A stretch of DNA of 64,000 bases from Maricaulis sp. (GTDB lineage: Bacteria; Pseudomonadota; Alphaproteobacteria; Caulobacterales; Maricaulaceae). Below are positions 38,449 through 49,164 of this stretch, piece after piece. The notes below the pieces were generated by a model. That model had not been told where the DNA came from. It ran no database searches and saw only the letters and a list, made by a program, of their open reading frames with translations. The stretch spans positions 79,477 through 143,476 of the forward strand of contig NZ_JASBRI010000015.1 in assembly GCF_030149515.1 (NCBI RefSeq). The letters are read 5' to 3'. The translations under genes were made by a program, and so were the position numbers. How positions within the stretch are numbered: position 1 is the stretch's first letter; the number at the start of each line of letters is the position of its first letter.

Positions 38449-40116
38449 TTACACGCTTGGCAGATCCAGGCCCTGCTCGCGCGCGCAGTCCTTGGCGATC
38501 TCGTACCCCGCGTCGGCATGACGCATCACGCCGGTGCCCGGATCGTTCCAGAGCACACGCTCCACGCGCCGGGCCGCCTCCGGCGTGCCGTCAGCCATCA
38601 CCACCTGACCGGAATGCATGGAATAGCCCATGCCCACGCCACCGCCATGGTGCAGGGACACCCAGGTGGCGCCGGAGGCGGTGTTCAGCAAGGCGTTCAA
38701 AAGCGGCCAGTCGGCGACGGCGTCGGATCCGTCCATCATACCCTCGGTCTCGCGGTTGGGGCTGGCGACGGAGCCTGAGTCGAGGTGATCGCGGCCGATC
38801 ACGACGGGGGCTTTCAGCTCGCCCTTCGCCACCATCTCGTTGAAGGCCAGGCCCAGCCTGTGGCGTTCGCCCAGGCCGACCCAGCAGATGCGTGCGGGCA
38901 GGCCCTGGAACTGTATCCGCTCGCGCGCCATGTCGAGCCAGCGGTGCAGGTGCGGATTGTCCGGGATGAGTTCCTTCACCTTGGCGTCGGTCCTGTAGAT
39001 ATCCTCCGGATCGCCCGACAGCGCCGCCCAGCGGAAGGGGCCGATGCCCTTGCAGAACAAGGGACGGATATAGGCCGGCACGAAGCCGGGGAAGTCGAAG
39101 GCGTTCTCCACACCCTCGTCGAAGGCGACCTGGCGGATATTGTTGCCGTAGTCGACCGTGGGAATGCCCTGCGCATGGAAGTCGAGCATGGCCTTCACAT
39201 GCACCGCCATGGATTTTTTCGCGGCGGCGGCGACGGCGTCGGGATCGCTTTCGCGCCGGGTTTCCCAGTCCTCCAGGGACCAGCCGGCGGGCAGATAGCC
39301 ATTGACCGGATCGTGCGCCGAGGTCTGGTCGGTGACGAGATCGGGCTTCACGCCACGGCGCACCAGTTCGGGCAGCACTTCCGCCGCATTGCCCAGCAAG
39401 CCGACAGAGACCGCCTCGCCCCTGGCGCAGGCCTCCCCGATAACCGCCAGCGCCTCGTCGAGATCGCCGGCCTGCCGGTCGAGATAGCCCGTGCGCAAAC
39501 GCATCTCGATGCGGCTGGGCTGGCATTCCACGGCGAGCATCGAGGCGCCGGCCATCGTCGCGGCCAGCGGCTGGGCCCCGCCCATGCCGCCCAGTCCGGC
39601 GGTGAGGATCCACCTGCCGGAAAGGTCGCCGCCGAAATGCTGGCGGCCCGCCTCGACAAAGGTCTCGTACGTGCCCTGCACGATGCCCTGGGAGCCGATA
39701 TAGATCCACGAGCCGGCCGTCATCTGGCCGTACATCATCAGCCCCTTCTTATCGAGCTCGCGGAAATGCTCCCAGGTGGCCCAATGGGGCACGAGATTGG
39801 AATTGGCGATCAGCACGCGCGGGGCGTCGGCATGGGTGCGGAACACCCCGACCGGCTTGCCGGACTGGACCAGCAGGGTCTCGTCCTCATTCAGGCGTTT
39901 CAGGGTCGCCACGATGCGGTCGAAACTCTCCCAGTCGCGCGCGGCCCGGCCGATCCCGCCATAGACGACCAGCTCTTCCGGTTTTTCGGCAACTTCGGGA
40001 TCGAGATTGTTCATCAGCATGCGCAGCGGTGCCTCGGCGGCCCAGTGGGTGGCATCGAGTTCGCTGCCGTGCCTGGCGCGGATGGTGCGGGAATTGTCGC
40101 GGCGGGTCTGGGTCAC
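38449..40116 (-). CDS. hutU: Urocanate hydratase
   Basis: This 555-residue NAD-dependent enzyme, step 2 of histidine use, adds water to urocanate to give imidazolone propionate. Strong signatures are [65 protein letters not shown] and [24 protein letters not shown]; the cysteine in the last is the catalytic one. The start is GTG, directly after the hutG stop. Last gene of the hutIHGU operon. Confidence 0.96.
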   Translation of the reverse strand: MTQTRRDNSRTIRARHGSELDATHWAAEAPLRMLMNNLDPEVAEKPEELVVYGGIGRAARDWESFDRIVATLKRLNEDETLLVQSGKPVGVFRTHADAPRVLIANSNLVPHWATWEHFRELDKKGLMMYGQMTAGSWIYIGSQGIVQGTYETFVEAGRQHFGGDLSGRWILTAGLGGMGGAQPLAATMAGASMLAVECQPSRIEMRLRTGYLDRQAGDLDEALAVIGEACARGEAVSVGLLGNAAEVLPELVRRGVKPDLVTDQTSAHDPVNGYLPAGWSLEDWETRRESDPDAVAAAAKKSMAVHVKAMLDFHAQGIPTVDYGNNIRQVAFDEGVENAFDFPGFVPAYIRPLFCKGIGPFRWAALSGDPEDIYRTDAKVKELIPDNPHLHRWLDMARERIQFQGLPARICWVGLGERHRLGLAFNEMVAKGELKAPVVIGRDHLDSGSVASPNRETEGMMDGSDAVADWPLLNALLNTASGATWVSLHHGGGVGMGYSMHSGQVVMADGTPEAARRVERVLWNDPGTGVMRHADAGYEIAKDCAREQGLDLPSV

Positions 40117-40929
40117 TTACTTCACCTCTCCGGAATATAGCATGGCGGCGGCATCCAGCGCTGCCTTGATCGTGTCCTTCAGGGCGGCGCGCAGGGCCTC
40201 CGCCCGGGTCTCGTCGAAGGCCCAGGGCGGGCCTTCATGCATGTAGGCGGACTGGGCGAGTTCCATCTGCAGGGCGTGGACATTCTGGCCGGGCCGGCCA
40301 TAGGCGCGGGTGATCCAGCCACCCCTGAACCGGCCATTGACGATGGCGGCGTAGTCATCGTGGTCCATCATCGCCTTCACCGCCCAGCGCTCGATCGAGC
40401 GGTCGCAGCTCTCCCCGCCATTCGTGCCCAGATTGAGGTCGGGCAGCGTGCCCTCGAACAGGCGCGGGACCTGGCTGGCGATGGAATGGGCATCCCACAA
40501 CAGGGCATAGCCGTGCTCCATGCGTGTCTGCACGATCAGCTCGGTGAGCGCACGGTGATAGGGATCGTAATACTCGGTGCGGCGCTGTTCGGTCTCCTCG
40601 TCGTCCGGCGCCTCGCCCTCGCGATAGATCGGCGTGCCGTCGAACAGCGTGGTCGGAACCAGCTCCGTGGTCGCCTGCCCGGGATAGAGCGAGGTGCCGG
40701 TGGGATCGCGATTGAGGTCGATTACATAGCGCGAGTAGTTCGCCCTGATGATCGAGGCCTTGAACCCGCCCAGGAAATCGTAGAGCTGCGGCACGTGCCA
40801 GTCCGTATCCGGCAGGCCGCGCGCCGGATCGCTCAGCCGCGTTTCCAGGCCCGGGCTCAGCGCCGTGCCCGAATGCGGCATGGAGACAATCAGCGGCGAT
40901 GTACCGCGATGCAGCTGGTAGATATCCAT
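40117..40929 (-). CDS. hutG: N-formylglutamate deformylase
   Basis: This 270-residue zinc hydrolase, final step of the five-step Hut pathway, releases formate and glutamate. Motifs are SPLIVSMPHSGTALSPGLE, DWHVPQLYDFLGG, ANYSRYVIDLNRDPTG and ALLWDAHSIASQVPRLFEG. Its presence with hutF fits the pathway that goes through formimino- and formylglutamate, instead of the four-step formimidoylglutamase route. The start shares one base with the hutH stop (TGATG). Confidence 0.95.
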   Translation of the reverse strand: MDIYQLHRGTSPLIVSMPHSGTALSPGLETRLSDPARGLPDTDWHVPQLYDFLGGFKASIIRANYSRYVIDLNRDPTGTSLYPGQATTELVPTTLFDGTPIYREGEAPDDEETEQRRTEYYDPYHRALTELIVQTRMEHGYALLWDAHSIASQVPRLFEGTLPDLNLGTNGGESCDRSIERWAVKAMMDHDDYAAIVNGRFRGGWITRAYGRPGQNVHALQMELAQSAYMHEGPPWAFDETRAEALRAALKDTIKAALDAAAMLYSGEVK

Positions 40930-42458
40930 CAGGCGATTCCCGGCAGATCACCCGCCGCCACGGCCAGCGCCCCGCCCGCGACCAGGCGGCGGGCCTGGTC
41001 GATATCGGCAGCAAAATAGCGGTCGTCGGACAGGGCGGGAACCTTGTCGCGCAGGGTTTTCCGTGCCCGTTCCAGGCGCACCGACGAGGTCAGCCCGTCA
41101 TGGAAATCCATGCCCTGCACCGCACTCATCGCCTCGATCCCGACCACGCAATGCAGGTTCTCCGCCATTTTCAGCAGCCGGAAGGCGCCGTGCGTGGCCA
41201 TGGAGACATGGTCTTCCTGGTTGGCACTGGTGGGGATGCTGTCGACCGAGGCGGGCCAGGCCTTCTGCTTGTTCTCCGAGACCAGGGCCGCAGCGGTGAC
41301 ATGGGCGATCATGAAGCCGGAATTGATGCCGGGATTGGGAGTCAGGAAGGCCGGAAGGCCGGAGACAGCCGGATCCGTCAGCAACGCCACCCGGCGCTCG
41401 CAGATCGAGCCGATCTCGCAGGCCGCCATGGCGATCTGGTCGGCGGCGAAGGCGACCGGTTCGGCGTGGAAATTGCCGCCGGAGATCGCCTCGCCCGTAT
41501 CGGTGAAGACCAGCGGATTGTCGGTGACGGCGTTGGCCTCGCGTTCCAGCACCGTGCCGGCCTGGTCCAGAAGGTCCATCACCGCGCCCATCACCTGGGG
41601 CTGGCAGCGCAGGCAGTAGGGATCCTGGATCTTTTCGCAATCGGCATGACTGGCCAGGATGGCCGAACCGTCCAGCAGGTCGCGCAGCGCGGCGGCCACG
41701 GCAATCTGGCCGGGATGGCCGCGCAGGGCGTGGATGCGCTTGTCGAAGGGCGCCACGGAGCCCTTGGCCGCTTCCACCGAGAAGGCGCCGGAGACCAGCG
41801 CCGTCTTGAACCCGGCCTCGACTTCGAACAGGCCGGCCAGCGCCAGCGCGGTGGAGGTCTGCGTGCCGTTAAGAAGGGCCAGACCTTCCTTGGGACCCAG
41901 CCGGACCGGCTCCAGGCCGGCCTTTGCCAGCGCATCGGCGGCCGGCATGCGCTCGCCCTTCCATGTCGCCTCGCCGGCCCCGATCAGGGCGGCGGACATG
42001 TGGGCCAGCGGCGCGAGATCGCCGGAGGCACCGACCGAGCCCTGCGACGGGATCACCGGCAGGACATCCCCGTCCAGCATCGCCTGGATCGCCTCGATCG
42101 TGGTCCAGCGTACGCCGGAGGCGCCGCGCCCGAGCGACGCCATTTTCAGCGCCAGGATCAGCCGCACGATCCGTTCGGGCAGCGCCTCGCCGACGCCGGC
42201 GGCATGGGAGAGCACCAGACGCTCCTGAAGCGTCGCCAGTTCGTCGTCGGCGATGCGCGTCTGGGCCAGCTTGCCGAACCCGGTATTGAGCCCGTAGACC
42301 GCCCGGCCCGAGGCGATGAGATCGTCCACCGTCTGTGCGGCGGCATCGACCGCCGCCTTCGCCCCGGCCCCGATCTTCGGCGCACCGCCGCGATAGATCG
42401 CGGCCCAGTCGGCCAGGCGCATGGCGCCGGGTGTCACGGTGATGGCACTCACAACCAT
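40929..42458 (-). CDS. hutH: Histidine ammonia-lyase
   Basis: This 509-residue enzyme, first step of the Hut pathway, removes ammonia from histidine to form urocanate. The self-made MIO cofactor comes from A144-S145-G146 in [30 protein letters not shown] (about residues 55-69) holds the active-site tyrosine, and the C-terminal [21 protein letters not shown] is typical. The ATG at 42458 overlaps the hutI end by 10 bases; the longer open frame upstream runs through hutI in another frame and is not coding. Confidence 0.96.
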   Translation of the reverse strand: MVVSAITVTPGAMRLADWAAIYRGGAPKIGAGAKAAVDAAAQTVDDLIASGRAVYGLNTGFGKLAQTRIADDELATLQERLVLSHAAGVGEALPERIVRLILALKMASLGRGASGVRWTTIEAIQAMLDGDVLPVIPSQGSVGASGDLAPLAHMSAALIGAGEATWKGERMPAADALAKAGLEPVRLGPKEGLALLNGTQTSTALALAGLFEVEAGFKTALVSGAFSVEAAKGSVAPFDKRIHALRGHPGQIAVAAALRDLLDGSAILASHADCEKIQDPYCLRCQPQVMGAVMDLLDQAGTVLEREANAVTDNPLVFTDTGEAISGGNFHAEPVAFAADQIAMAACEIGSICERRVALLTDPAVSGLPAFLTPNPGINSGFMIAHVTAAALVSENKQKAWPASVDSIPTSANQEDHVSMATHGAFRLLKMAENLHCVVGIEAMSAVQGMDFHDGLTSSVRLERARKTLRDKVPALSDDRYFAADIDQARRLVAGGALAVAAGDLPGIA

Positions 42459-43657
42459 TCTCCTCCCAGGACGCGGCCATGCAGGGGCCGCCGTCCGATC
42501 CACTGAACCAGTTCCGCGGGACGTTCGATGTCCCAGATCGCCAGATCCGCCCTCTTGCCCGCCTCCAGCGTGCCGATCTCGCCGCTCAGGCCCAGGGCGC
42601 GGGCGCCCTCCCGGGTGATACCGGCAAAGGCCTCCTCGACGGTGAGATGAAAGAGGGTGCAGGCCATGTTCGCCGCGGTCAGCAGCGAGACCAGGGGCGA
42701 CGTGCCCGGATTGGCATCGGTCGCCACGGCCATGGGAACGCCCGCATCGCGCATCAACCCGATCGGCGGCAGGCGTTTTTCGCGCAGTGCATAGAAGGCG
42801 CCGGGCAGGAGCACGCCGACCGTGCCCGCCTTCGCCATCGCCGCCACGCCGTCGGCACGGGTGTACTCGATATGGTCCGCCGAGAGTCCGCCGAATTCCG
42901 CCACCAGTTTCGCACCGCCCGTATCGGACAACTGGTCGGCATGCAGCTTCACCGGCAGGCCTGCCGCCTTGGCAGCAATAAAGAGACGCCGCGTCTCCTC
43001 GGGCGAAAAGGCGATGGTCTCGCAATAGGCGTCCACGGCCTCGGCCAGGCCCGATTTCGCCACCTCCCGGACCAGCGGGATGCAGACTTCATCGATATAG
43101 GCGCCCGAACGCCCCTCATACTCCACCGGTATGGTGTGCGCGGCCAGCAGGGTGGGCACGATGCGCATGCCCGAGGCGAGGCCGACGCCGCGCGCCGCCT
43201 TGAGCTGGGTCAGCTCGCTCTCACGGGTCAGGCCATAGCCCGACTTGATCTCGATCGTGCCCACACCCTCGCTGGCAAAGGCATCCAGGCGGGAGAGCGC
43301 TCCGGCAGCCAGTTCCGCCGCCCCCGCCTTGCGGGTGGCCTCGACGGTCTTGCGGATGCCGCCGCCTTCCTTCGCGATGGCCTGATAGCTCTCGCCAGCC
43401 AGCTTGCGCTCATACTCGTCCGACCGGTCCCCGGCGAAGACGAGATGGGTATGGCAATCGACCAGCGCCGGCGTGACCCAGCGGCCTTCCAGGTTGTCGG
43501 TGATATCGGCCTCGCCCGGCAGGTCGGCCGCCGGCCCGACCCAGGCGATGCGCTCACCGGAAATCCCGATCGCCCCTGCCTCGATCGTACCGTAGGGCGT
43601 CTCGCCCGGCACCATCGTGGCCAGGCGGGCATCTGTCAGCACTCGGTCGAAACGCAT
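42449..43657 (-). CDS. hutI: Imidazolonepropionase
   Basis: This 402-residue zinc amidohydrolase, third step, opens imidazolone propionate to formimino-glutamate. Zinc ligands appear in [21 protein letters not shown] and in [14 protein letters not shown], with the third H in SADHIEY and the Asp in [12 protein letters not shown]. The Hut-specific [14 protein letters not shown] segment is present. It is divergent from hutF, with a HutC-type operator in the 79-base gap, and is the first gene of the hutIHGU transcript. Confidence 0.96.
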   Translation of the reverse strand: MRFDRVLTDARLATMVPGETPYGTIEAGAIGISGERIAWVGPAADLPGEADITDNLEGRWVTPALVDCHTHLVFAGDRSDEYERKLAGESYQAIAKEGGGIRKTVEATRKAGAAELAAGALSRLDAFASEGVGTIEIKSGYGLTRESELTQLKAARGVGLASGMRIVPTLLAAHTIPVEYEGRSGAYIDEVCIPLVREVAKSGLAEAVDAYCETIAFSPEETRRLFIAAKAAGLPVKLHADQLSDTGGAKLVAEFGGLSADHIEYTRADGVAAMAKAGTVGVLLPGAFYALREKRLPPIGLMRDAGVPMAVATDANPGTSPLVSLLTAANMACTLFHLTVEEAFAGITREGARALGLSGEIGTLEAGKRADLAIWDIERPAELVQWIGRRPLHGRVLGGEWL

Positions 43658-43681
43658 CGGTGGGCCCTTTGCAAGCGGCTA

Positions 43682-43695
43682 ATTGTCTATACAAT
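43682..43695. promoter_or_regulatory. HutC operator between divergent hutI and hutF
   Basis: ATTGTCTATACAAT is a 14-base palindrome with arms ATTGT and ACAAT, and its core differs at one position from the classical HutC box TTGTATATACAA. It lies in the middle of the divergent gap and could repress both operons until urocanate appears. hutC is the second gene of the plus-strand unit, so the repressor is likely autoregulated. Confidence 0.75.
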
Positions 43696-43736
43696 AAAAG
43701 CGCGATTTTGAGTCTGTCCAGACGGGACGCGCCGCG

Positions 43737-45101
43737 ATGACTGAATTTCATGCCGAGACCTGCCTTCTGCCAGCCGGATGGGCCAGCCGGGTCTCGATCC
43801 GTGTGGATGAGACCGGCAGCCTAGCGCAGATAACACCGGACAGCGATCCGGCACCCGGCGCGATCCGGCTGGGTACGGTGGTGCCGGGCATGGCCAATCT
43901 CCACTCGCACAGCTTCCAGCGCGCCATGGCCGGGCTGACGGAAGTCCGCGGCGCCGGAGAGGACAGTTTCTGGTCCTGGCGCCAGCTGATGTACGCCTTC
44001 AACGAGCGTCTCAGCCCCGACCATGTCGAGGTGATCGCCTCCATGGTGCAGATCGAGATGCTGGAGGCGGGCTTCACCAGTGTCGGCGAGTTCCACTATC
44101 TCCACCACGCGCCTGACGGTTCGGCCTATGACGATCCGGCGGAAATGGCCGGACGCATCTGCGCCGCCGCCGGCCGGACGGGGATCGCCCTCACCCTCCT
44201 GCCCGTCTTCTACCGCTGGTCCGGCTTCGGCCGGCAACAGCCCGGCGACGGCCAGCGCCGCTTTCTCAACGATCCCGACAGCTATGCCCGTCTGCTCGAG
44301 GCCGCGCTTGGGCACACGCGGCGGCTGCGGCATGCCCGGACCGGCATCGCCCCGCATTCGCTTCGCGCAGCGGACATGGACGACATCGCCGCGATTTTGC
44401 CGCTTGCCGACGGCGGGCCGGTCCATATTCACATCGCCGAACAGACCGCGGAAGTGGATGACTGCCTCGCCGCGACGGGCGTGCGGCCGGTGCGCCATCT
44501 CTTCAACCATCAGCCCGTGGACGATCGCTGGTGCCTGATCCACGCCACCCACATGGATGCCGGCGAGACACGCGATCTGGCCGTGTCAGGCGCCGTGGCC
44601 GGCCTGTGCCCCCTGACCGAAGCCAATCTGGGCGACGGCCTGTTTCCGGCCGCCGACTATCTCGCGGCGGGCGGACGGATCGGCATCGGCTCGGACAGTC
44701 ATATCCGCATCGACCTGGCCGAAGAGCTGCGGCTTCTGGAATACGGCGCCCGTCTCACCGCACGCCGGCGCAATGTCCTTGCAGCACCCCGTGCCAGCAC
44801 CGGACGCACCCTGTTCGACGCGGCCCTGGCCGGCGGCGCCCGGGCGCTGGGGCAGGCTTCCGGCGCGATTGCTCCCGGACAGCGCGCCGACCTTGTCGAG
44901 CTGGACACCGATCATCCCGTCCTGTCCGGGCGCAGGGGCGACAAGCTGCTGGACAGCTGGCTGTTCAGCGGCGACAGCCGCCTGGTGCGCTCGGTCCATG
45001 TCGGCGGCCGGGCCTGTGTGCACGGGGGACGTGCTCTTGCGCGCGACCCTGTGGTATCGGCCTGGCATCGCGTCCTGGCAGACATTCTGGAGCCGGCCTG
45101 A
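43737..45101 (+). CDS. hutF: Formimidoylglutamate deiminase
   Basis: This 454-residue amidohydrolase turns formimino-glutamate into formylglutamate plus ammonia, the step that feeds HutG. It carries GMANLHSHSFQRAMAGLTEVRG for the metal site, GEFHYLHHAPDGSAYDDP, IHIAEQTAEVDDC and the GIGSDSHIRIDLAEELRLLEYGARL segment. The ATG at 43737 is 79 bases from hutI on the opposite strand. Its stop shares one base with the hutC start (TGATG). Confidence 0.95.
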   Translation: MTEFHAETCLLPAGWASRVSIRVDETGSLAQITPDSDPAPGAIRLGTVVPGMANLHSHSFQRAMAGLTEVRGAGEDSFWSWRQLMYAFNERLSPDHVEVIASMVQIEMLEAGFTSVGEFHYLHHAPDGSAYDDPAEMAGRICAAAGRTGIALTLLPVFYRWSGFGRQQPGDGQRRFLNDPDSYARLLEAALGHTRRLRHARTGIAPHSLRAADMDDIAAILPLADGGPVHIHIAEQTAEVDDCLAATGVRPVRHLFNHQPVDDRWCLIHATHMDAGETRDLAVSGAVAGLCPLTEANLGDGLFPAADYLAAGGRIGIGSDSHIRIDLAEELRLLEYGARLTARRRNVLAAPRASTGRTLFDAALAGGARALGQASGAIAPGQRADLVELDTDHPVLSGRRGDKLLDSWLFSGDSRLVRSVHVGGRACVHGGRALARDPVVSAWHRVLADILEPA

Positions 45102-45838
45102 TGAACCGCCAATGTGACGATATCCGGCTGGACGGACAGGGTCCGGTCTATGACCAGATCAAGCGCGCGATTTCGGGCCTGATCCGGTCGGGCAGCTGGA
45201 AGCCCGGCGACCGGCTGCCGTCGGAAGCCCAGCTGAGCGACTATCTTGAAACGGCCCGCATGACGATCAACCGCGCACTCAAGGAACTCACCGAAGAGGG
45301 TCTGCTGGTGCGCAAACGCCGGGCCGGCACATTCGTGGCGCAACCCGAGTCGCCCTCGGCCATTCTCAAGATCGTCGACATGGCCAGCGCCATCCCGGCC
45401 CGCGGCCAGGTCTATGGCTATCGCTGCGAGGTCAACGAGACCGTGCCGGCGCCCGACACCATCGCCAAGCGCATGCGCCTGGCACACGGGGCGCGACTGC
45501 AGCACGTACAGTGCCTGCACACGGCCGACGGCGAGATCGTCGAATACGAGGAACGCTGGATCAACCTGGCCCTGTTGCCGCAAGCCGGCAGGGCCGACTT
45601 TTCCGGGCAGAGCCCGAGCGGCTGGCTGCAGCGCGCCACACCCTGGACCGAGGCCGAACACACAGTCTCGGCCGTCAACGCCACACCCGAACAGGCCCGG
45701 CGCCTGGGCGTCGCACCGGGCGCGGCGCTCCTGGTGCTGGAAAGGCGCACCTTCCACAATGAAGACGTCGTCACCTATGCCCGTCTCACCCATCCCGGCA
45801 CCCGCCATTCCATGACGGAACGCTTCGGGCCCGGTTAG
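45101..45838 (+). CDS. hutC: Histidine utilisation repressor HutC (GntR/HutC family)
   Basis: This 245-residue repressor has a GntR winged helix-turn-helix (about residues 15-85: PVYDQIKRAISGLIRSGSWKPGDRLPSEAQLSDYL, with TARMTINRALKELTEEGLL) and a UTRA ligand domain (about 100-245) with IVEYEERWINLALLP and VLERRTFHNEDVVTYARLTHPG. Family members bind urocanate and release the hut promoters. It is co-translated with hutF and presumably binds the palindrome upstream of it. Confidence 0.94.
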   Translation: MNRQCDDIRLDGQGPVYDQIKRAISGLIRSGSWKPGDRLPSEAQLSDYLETARMTINRALKELTEEGLLVRKRRAGTFVAQPESPSAILKIVDMASAIPARGQVYGYRCEVNETVPAPDTIAKRMRLAHGARLQHVQCLHTADGEIVEYEERWINLALLPQAGRADFSGQSPSGWLQRATPWTEAEHTVSAVNATPEQARRLGVAPGAALLVLERRTFHNEDVVTYARLTHPGTRHSMTERFGPG

Positions 45839-45874
45839 CGCTGCCGCGCGTCCGGAGAACCGGGAAAATCTCCC

Positions 45875-47062
45875 TTATTCCACGGCCGCCATCAGGCGCC
45901 GGATGAATTCGCCGCGCTGGCCCGACTCGATCCAGCGGACCACGGCGACGATGCGGTTTTCGCGGTCGACATAGATCATGTTCGCCCCCGCACCCAGCCA
46001 GGCGAAACTGCCCGCCGGTGCCTCGTCCACGGAGATCGCGGCGCGTTCATCGCCCGGCGTGTTGAGGAAGAAATTCATGTAGCCGTAGGAGGGCATCACG
46101 CCGGTCGGTGTCTCGGCCGCGTCGTAGAAGCTTTCCGGCACCAATTGCTCGCCGCCCCAATCGCCGCGGCGCAGGCCCAGAAGGCCGAAACGTGCCTGGT
46201 CGTAGGCGGAAATCATCATCCCGCCACCCCAATGCCCGCCACCCGAGACCGACCACATATCCTCACCGCCGATCCGCACACGGCTGTTTTCATAGCCATG
46301 CCATTCCCACGTGCCGGACGACCCGATCGGATCCATGATGCGTTCGGCCAGCACGTCGGGCAGTTCCCGCTGCCAGACATGCAGCCCCGCCAGGGCCAGC
46401 GCATTCACGCGGACATCATTGTATTCCCAGGCCGACCCCGGTGCGGGCGGGCCGGCCACAAGGTCCCGCGCCGGATTGTCGCGCGCGGGCCGGTCGGCCC
46501 AGGCCGGCTTTCCGAACAGCGTGCCCCACCAGCCCGAGGTCTGGCGCAGCATCTGGTCCCAGGTGATCGGCGCATTGTGACCGGTGTGGAAGAGCGGATC
46601 GGCGACATCGCCGGACACGGTGTCGTGCACATCGCCGATCAGCCCGTCGGCGACGGCGAGGCCGATCGTGTGCGACAGGAATGTCTTGGAGATGGAGAAC
46701 GTCATGTCGACCCGCTCCAGATCGCCCCATTCGGCCACGATATAACCGTCGCGCAGGATGATGCCGGCCGGGGCTCCGCGCGGGCGCAGCTCGCCCAACG
46801 GGCTGGAATGCGGTTCGAAGGCCCAGGTCAGCGGCACCATGAGCGAAAGATCGCGCGCATCGACCCCCTCCCAGCCCTCGGGCGGAGCGGTCTCATTGGC
46901 GATGGCGAAATCGACGGCATCCTGCAGGGCGGCCGGGTCCAGCCCCAGCTCGGCCGGATCGCGGCGTTCCCAGGCCGCATCGCCGCGCGGCGGGACATAA
47001 TCCTGGGCGCAGGCCGCCGAGGCCAGCGCCACGGCAGCCATGGCCGTCAAGAACCGTGTCAT
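45875..47062 (-). CDS. Serine hydrolase (class C beta-lactamase/penicillin-binding protein fold)
   Basis: This 395-residue exported protein has a signal peptide (about residues 1-19). The catalytic motif S-x-x-K is SISK (S123-K126) in MTFSISKTFLSHTIGLAV, and the second motif is YND in SAWEYNDVRVNAL. The third motif is not a clear KTG but GGGHWGGGMM and SYGYMNFFLN lie at the expected places. The family includes esterases, peptidases and lactamases; the class cannot be told. It begins 45 bases downstream of a TonB-dependent receptor gene, so it may act on the imported compound. An alternative start is 47077. Confidence 0.85.
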   Translation of the reverse strand: MTRFLTAMAAVALASAACAQDYVPPRGDAAWERRDPAELGLDPAALQDAVDFAIANETAPPEGWEGVDARDLSLMVPLTWAFEPHSSPLGELRPRGAPAGIILRDGYIVAEWGDLERVDMTFSISKTFLSHTIGLAVADGLIGDVHDTVSGDVADPLFHTGHNAPITWDQMLRQTSGWWGTLFGKPAWADRPARDNPARDLVAGPPAPGSAWEYNDVRVNALALAGLHVWQRELPDVLAERIMDPIGSSGTWEWHGYENSRVRIGGEDMWSVSGGGHWGGGMMISAYDQARFGLLGLRRGDWGGEQLVPESFYDAAETPTGVMPSYGYMNFFLNTPGDERAAISVDEAPAGSFAWLGAGANMIYVDRENRIVAVVRWIESGQRGEFIRRLMAAVE

Positions 47063-47107
47063 GATCTGTCTCCCCAATTCAATCGCGCCAGCCTAGCAGG
47101 CCCGCGC

Positions 47108-49096
47108 TCACCGCGTCACGCGCACACCCAGCGACACGCCGCGCGGCTCGCCGGGGAAGTAGCGCGCATTGCCGAAAGCGTAATCGGCGCGTTCGGCATA
47201 GGTCTCGTCCGTCAGATTGCGTACAATCACATAGGCCTGCGCATTGTCGCCCAGGCGATAGCGGGCGCGCAGGTGCAGGAGATCATGGCCCTCATAGGCG
47301 TGATCGTTCGCCGCGTCGGTATAGTAGTCACCGACATGCTGCCATTCCAGATCCAGCGCGGCACGGCCGGCCGGAGTCCAGCCCAGACGCCCCGACCACA
47401 GCCAGCGCGGCGCCGTGTCGATGTCGTCGCCATCGGCAATACCCTCCGAGGCCGTGCCCACCGGCCGGTCGAAATCATAGGTGTGACGGGCATGCGTTCC
47501 GGTCAGGCCCAGTTCCAGCGTTTCGGTGACGGGCCAGGCGAAGTCGAACTCGATCCCGGCATGGCGGGTGGCGCCGTCGGTGACGTTGAAACCGTCGGCA
47601 TCGCGAAAGAAGACATGGCGCTTGCGCATCGCGTAGGCGACAAGCTCGAGGCTGGCCCCGCCGACCGCGCGGCGCCAGCCCAGCTCGGCGCTGTCGAGGG
47701 TTTCCGGCTGGATGCCGGCGATCGTCTGACCGGGCTGGAGACGATAGAGTTCGGCGGTTTGCGGGGCCCTTGCCCCGCGTGCGATACGACCGAAAACATC
47801 CGCATTTTCTGCAACTTGCCAGACAAATCCGATGTTCGGCGTGAAGGTCTCGAAATCGTCGGACCGGTCGGGCAGGCGCAAATACCGCCCCGCCACACCG
47901 TCCGGCAGGCGGTTGTCGTAGTCGAACCGGGTCTGTTCCCAGCGCGCGCCAGCCTGCAGGTTCAGCACCGGAAGCAGCTGCCAGCGCGCCTGGGCGTAAA
48001 GCGCCGCCACCGCGGCATCGACCGTGTAGTCGTAGTGGTCGCCCTGGACGAAGGAGAATACCGTTGGCGCCTCCTGGGTCTCGCGCAGCCAGCCCTGTGT
48101 CGCTTCGGCATCCGCGCCGAGGGTCACGCGCACCGCTCCGGTGTCGCGCACCAGCGCGGCGTTCAGCCCGGCCGAGGAGTGCCCGCTTTCCTCCAGTGGA
48201 TCGCCGGGGAAGAAATGCATGCGGAAATCCATTGCGTTGGATCGCCAATAGGGCGTCAGCGACCATGACCAGTGCGCCGCCGCCTCGCCTTCCAGGCGCA
48301 GGCTCATGCGGGCAGCAACGGCATCGCGGAAGGCTTCCGGATCGCCATTGGCGCGCGCCACGGCACGATCGCGATAGTCCGGGACATAGCCGGCGGTTTC
48401 CTGGCCAAGCTGAACCAGGCTGGCCGTGAAACGCCAGTCCACGCCCGCTGACGCCCCGTCGGCGCGCACCAGCGCCCGGACATGGTCGAGCCCGGCATCC
48501 TCGCGCCAGCCATCCTCGTGGCGGCCGGACAGGGCCATCAGGGCCGCAACATCCTCGCCGGCCCGCGCGTGCAGGATCTCGCCGCGATAGCGTCCGAAAC
48601 TGCCGGCCTCGGCGACCAGGCGCGACGGCGTTGCGGCCGGATCGGGCGTGCGCGTATTGACCAGCCCGTGCAGGGCGTTCGATCCGTAGAGCGCCGGTCC
48701 GGGACCGCGCAGCACTTCCACCGCGCCGGCCAGCGGGCCGATATCCTCGAACAGTCCGTTCACATTGGCAAAGCCGGCCGCACGCAGCGGAATACCGTCC
48801 TCCAGATAGAGGAAGGAGCCGGCGCCCGCCCCGCCGGTGAGGACCGGCGAGCGAATGGCCGTGAGGTGTTCCGCGCCATTGCCGCGATTGAGGAAGACGC
48901 CGGGTTCGCGATTGAGGAGTTCGGCGGGATGCTGGGGTGCGACGGCTGCGATTTCCGCGGCATCGATGACGGAGACCGGCAGGGCGGTCCCGGCCCGCGC
49001 CTCGCCCGCCCGGTCGCCGGTGATCACGATCACATCCTGGGCTGCGGCACCTGCGGCCGACAGGACCACACCAAGCACTGCCCACGGAAACCGCAT
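47108..49096 (-). CDS. TonB-dependent outer-membrane receptor
   Basis: This protein of about 662 residues has a signal peptide (about residues 1-20, AAGAAAQ end) and a plug domain with PVSVIDAAEIAAV, PAELLNREPGVFLNRGNGAEHL and VEVLRGPGPALYGSNALHGLVNTRT, the standard vitamin B12/siderophore-type plug. A 22-strand barrel follows, ending with EPRGVSLGVRVTR. It lacks an extra N-terminal signalling domain. The plug resembles receptors for iron complexes, but no siderophore or heme gene is near. The start may be 8 codons earlier (49120). Confidence 0.9.
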   Translation of the reverse strand: MRFPWAVLGVVLSAAGAAAQDVIVITGDRAGEARAGTALPVSVIDAAEIAAVAPQHPAELLNREPGVFLNRGNGAEHLTAIRSPVLTGGAGAGSFLYLEDGIPLRAAGFANVNGLFEDIGPLAGAVEVLRGPGPALYGSNALHGLVNTRTPDPAATPSRLVAEAGSFGRYRGEILHARAGEDVAALMALSGRHEDGWREDAGLDHVRALVRADGASAGVDWRFTASLVQLGQETAGYVPDYRDRAVARANGDPEAFRDAVAARMSLRLEGEAAAHWSWSLTPYWRSNAMDFRMHFFPGDPLEESGHSSAGLNAALVRDTGAVRVTLGADAEATQGWLRETQEAPTVFSFVQGDHYDYTVDAAVAALYAQARWQLLPVLNLQAGARWEQTRFDYDNRLPDGVAGRYLRLPDRSDDFETFTPNIGFVWQVAENADVFGRIARGARAPQTAELYRLQPGQTIAGIQPETLDSAELGWRRAVGGASLELVAYAMRKRHVFFRDADGFNVTDGATRHAGIEFDFAWPVTETLELGLTGTHARHTYDFDRPVGTASEGIADGDDIDTAPRWLWSGRLGWTPAGRAALDLEWQHVGDYYTDAANDHAYEGHDLLHLRARYRLGDNAQAYVIVRNLTDETYAERADYAFGNARYFPGEPRGVSLGVRVTR

Positions 49097-49164
49097 AGAC
49101 CTTCCCCTAAACGCCTTCACTCCAAGTCCTGTCCCTGCGCGGAGAGGCGGCCCGTCCGGAACCG

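Noticed and set aside
42459-43025. Extension of hutH to 43025
   Set aside because: The extra part runs through hutI on the same strand in another frame; the family start is at 42458.
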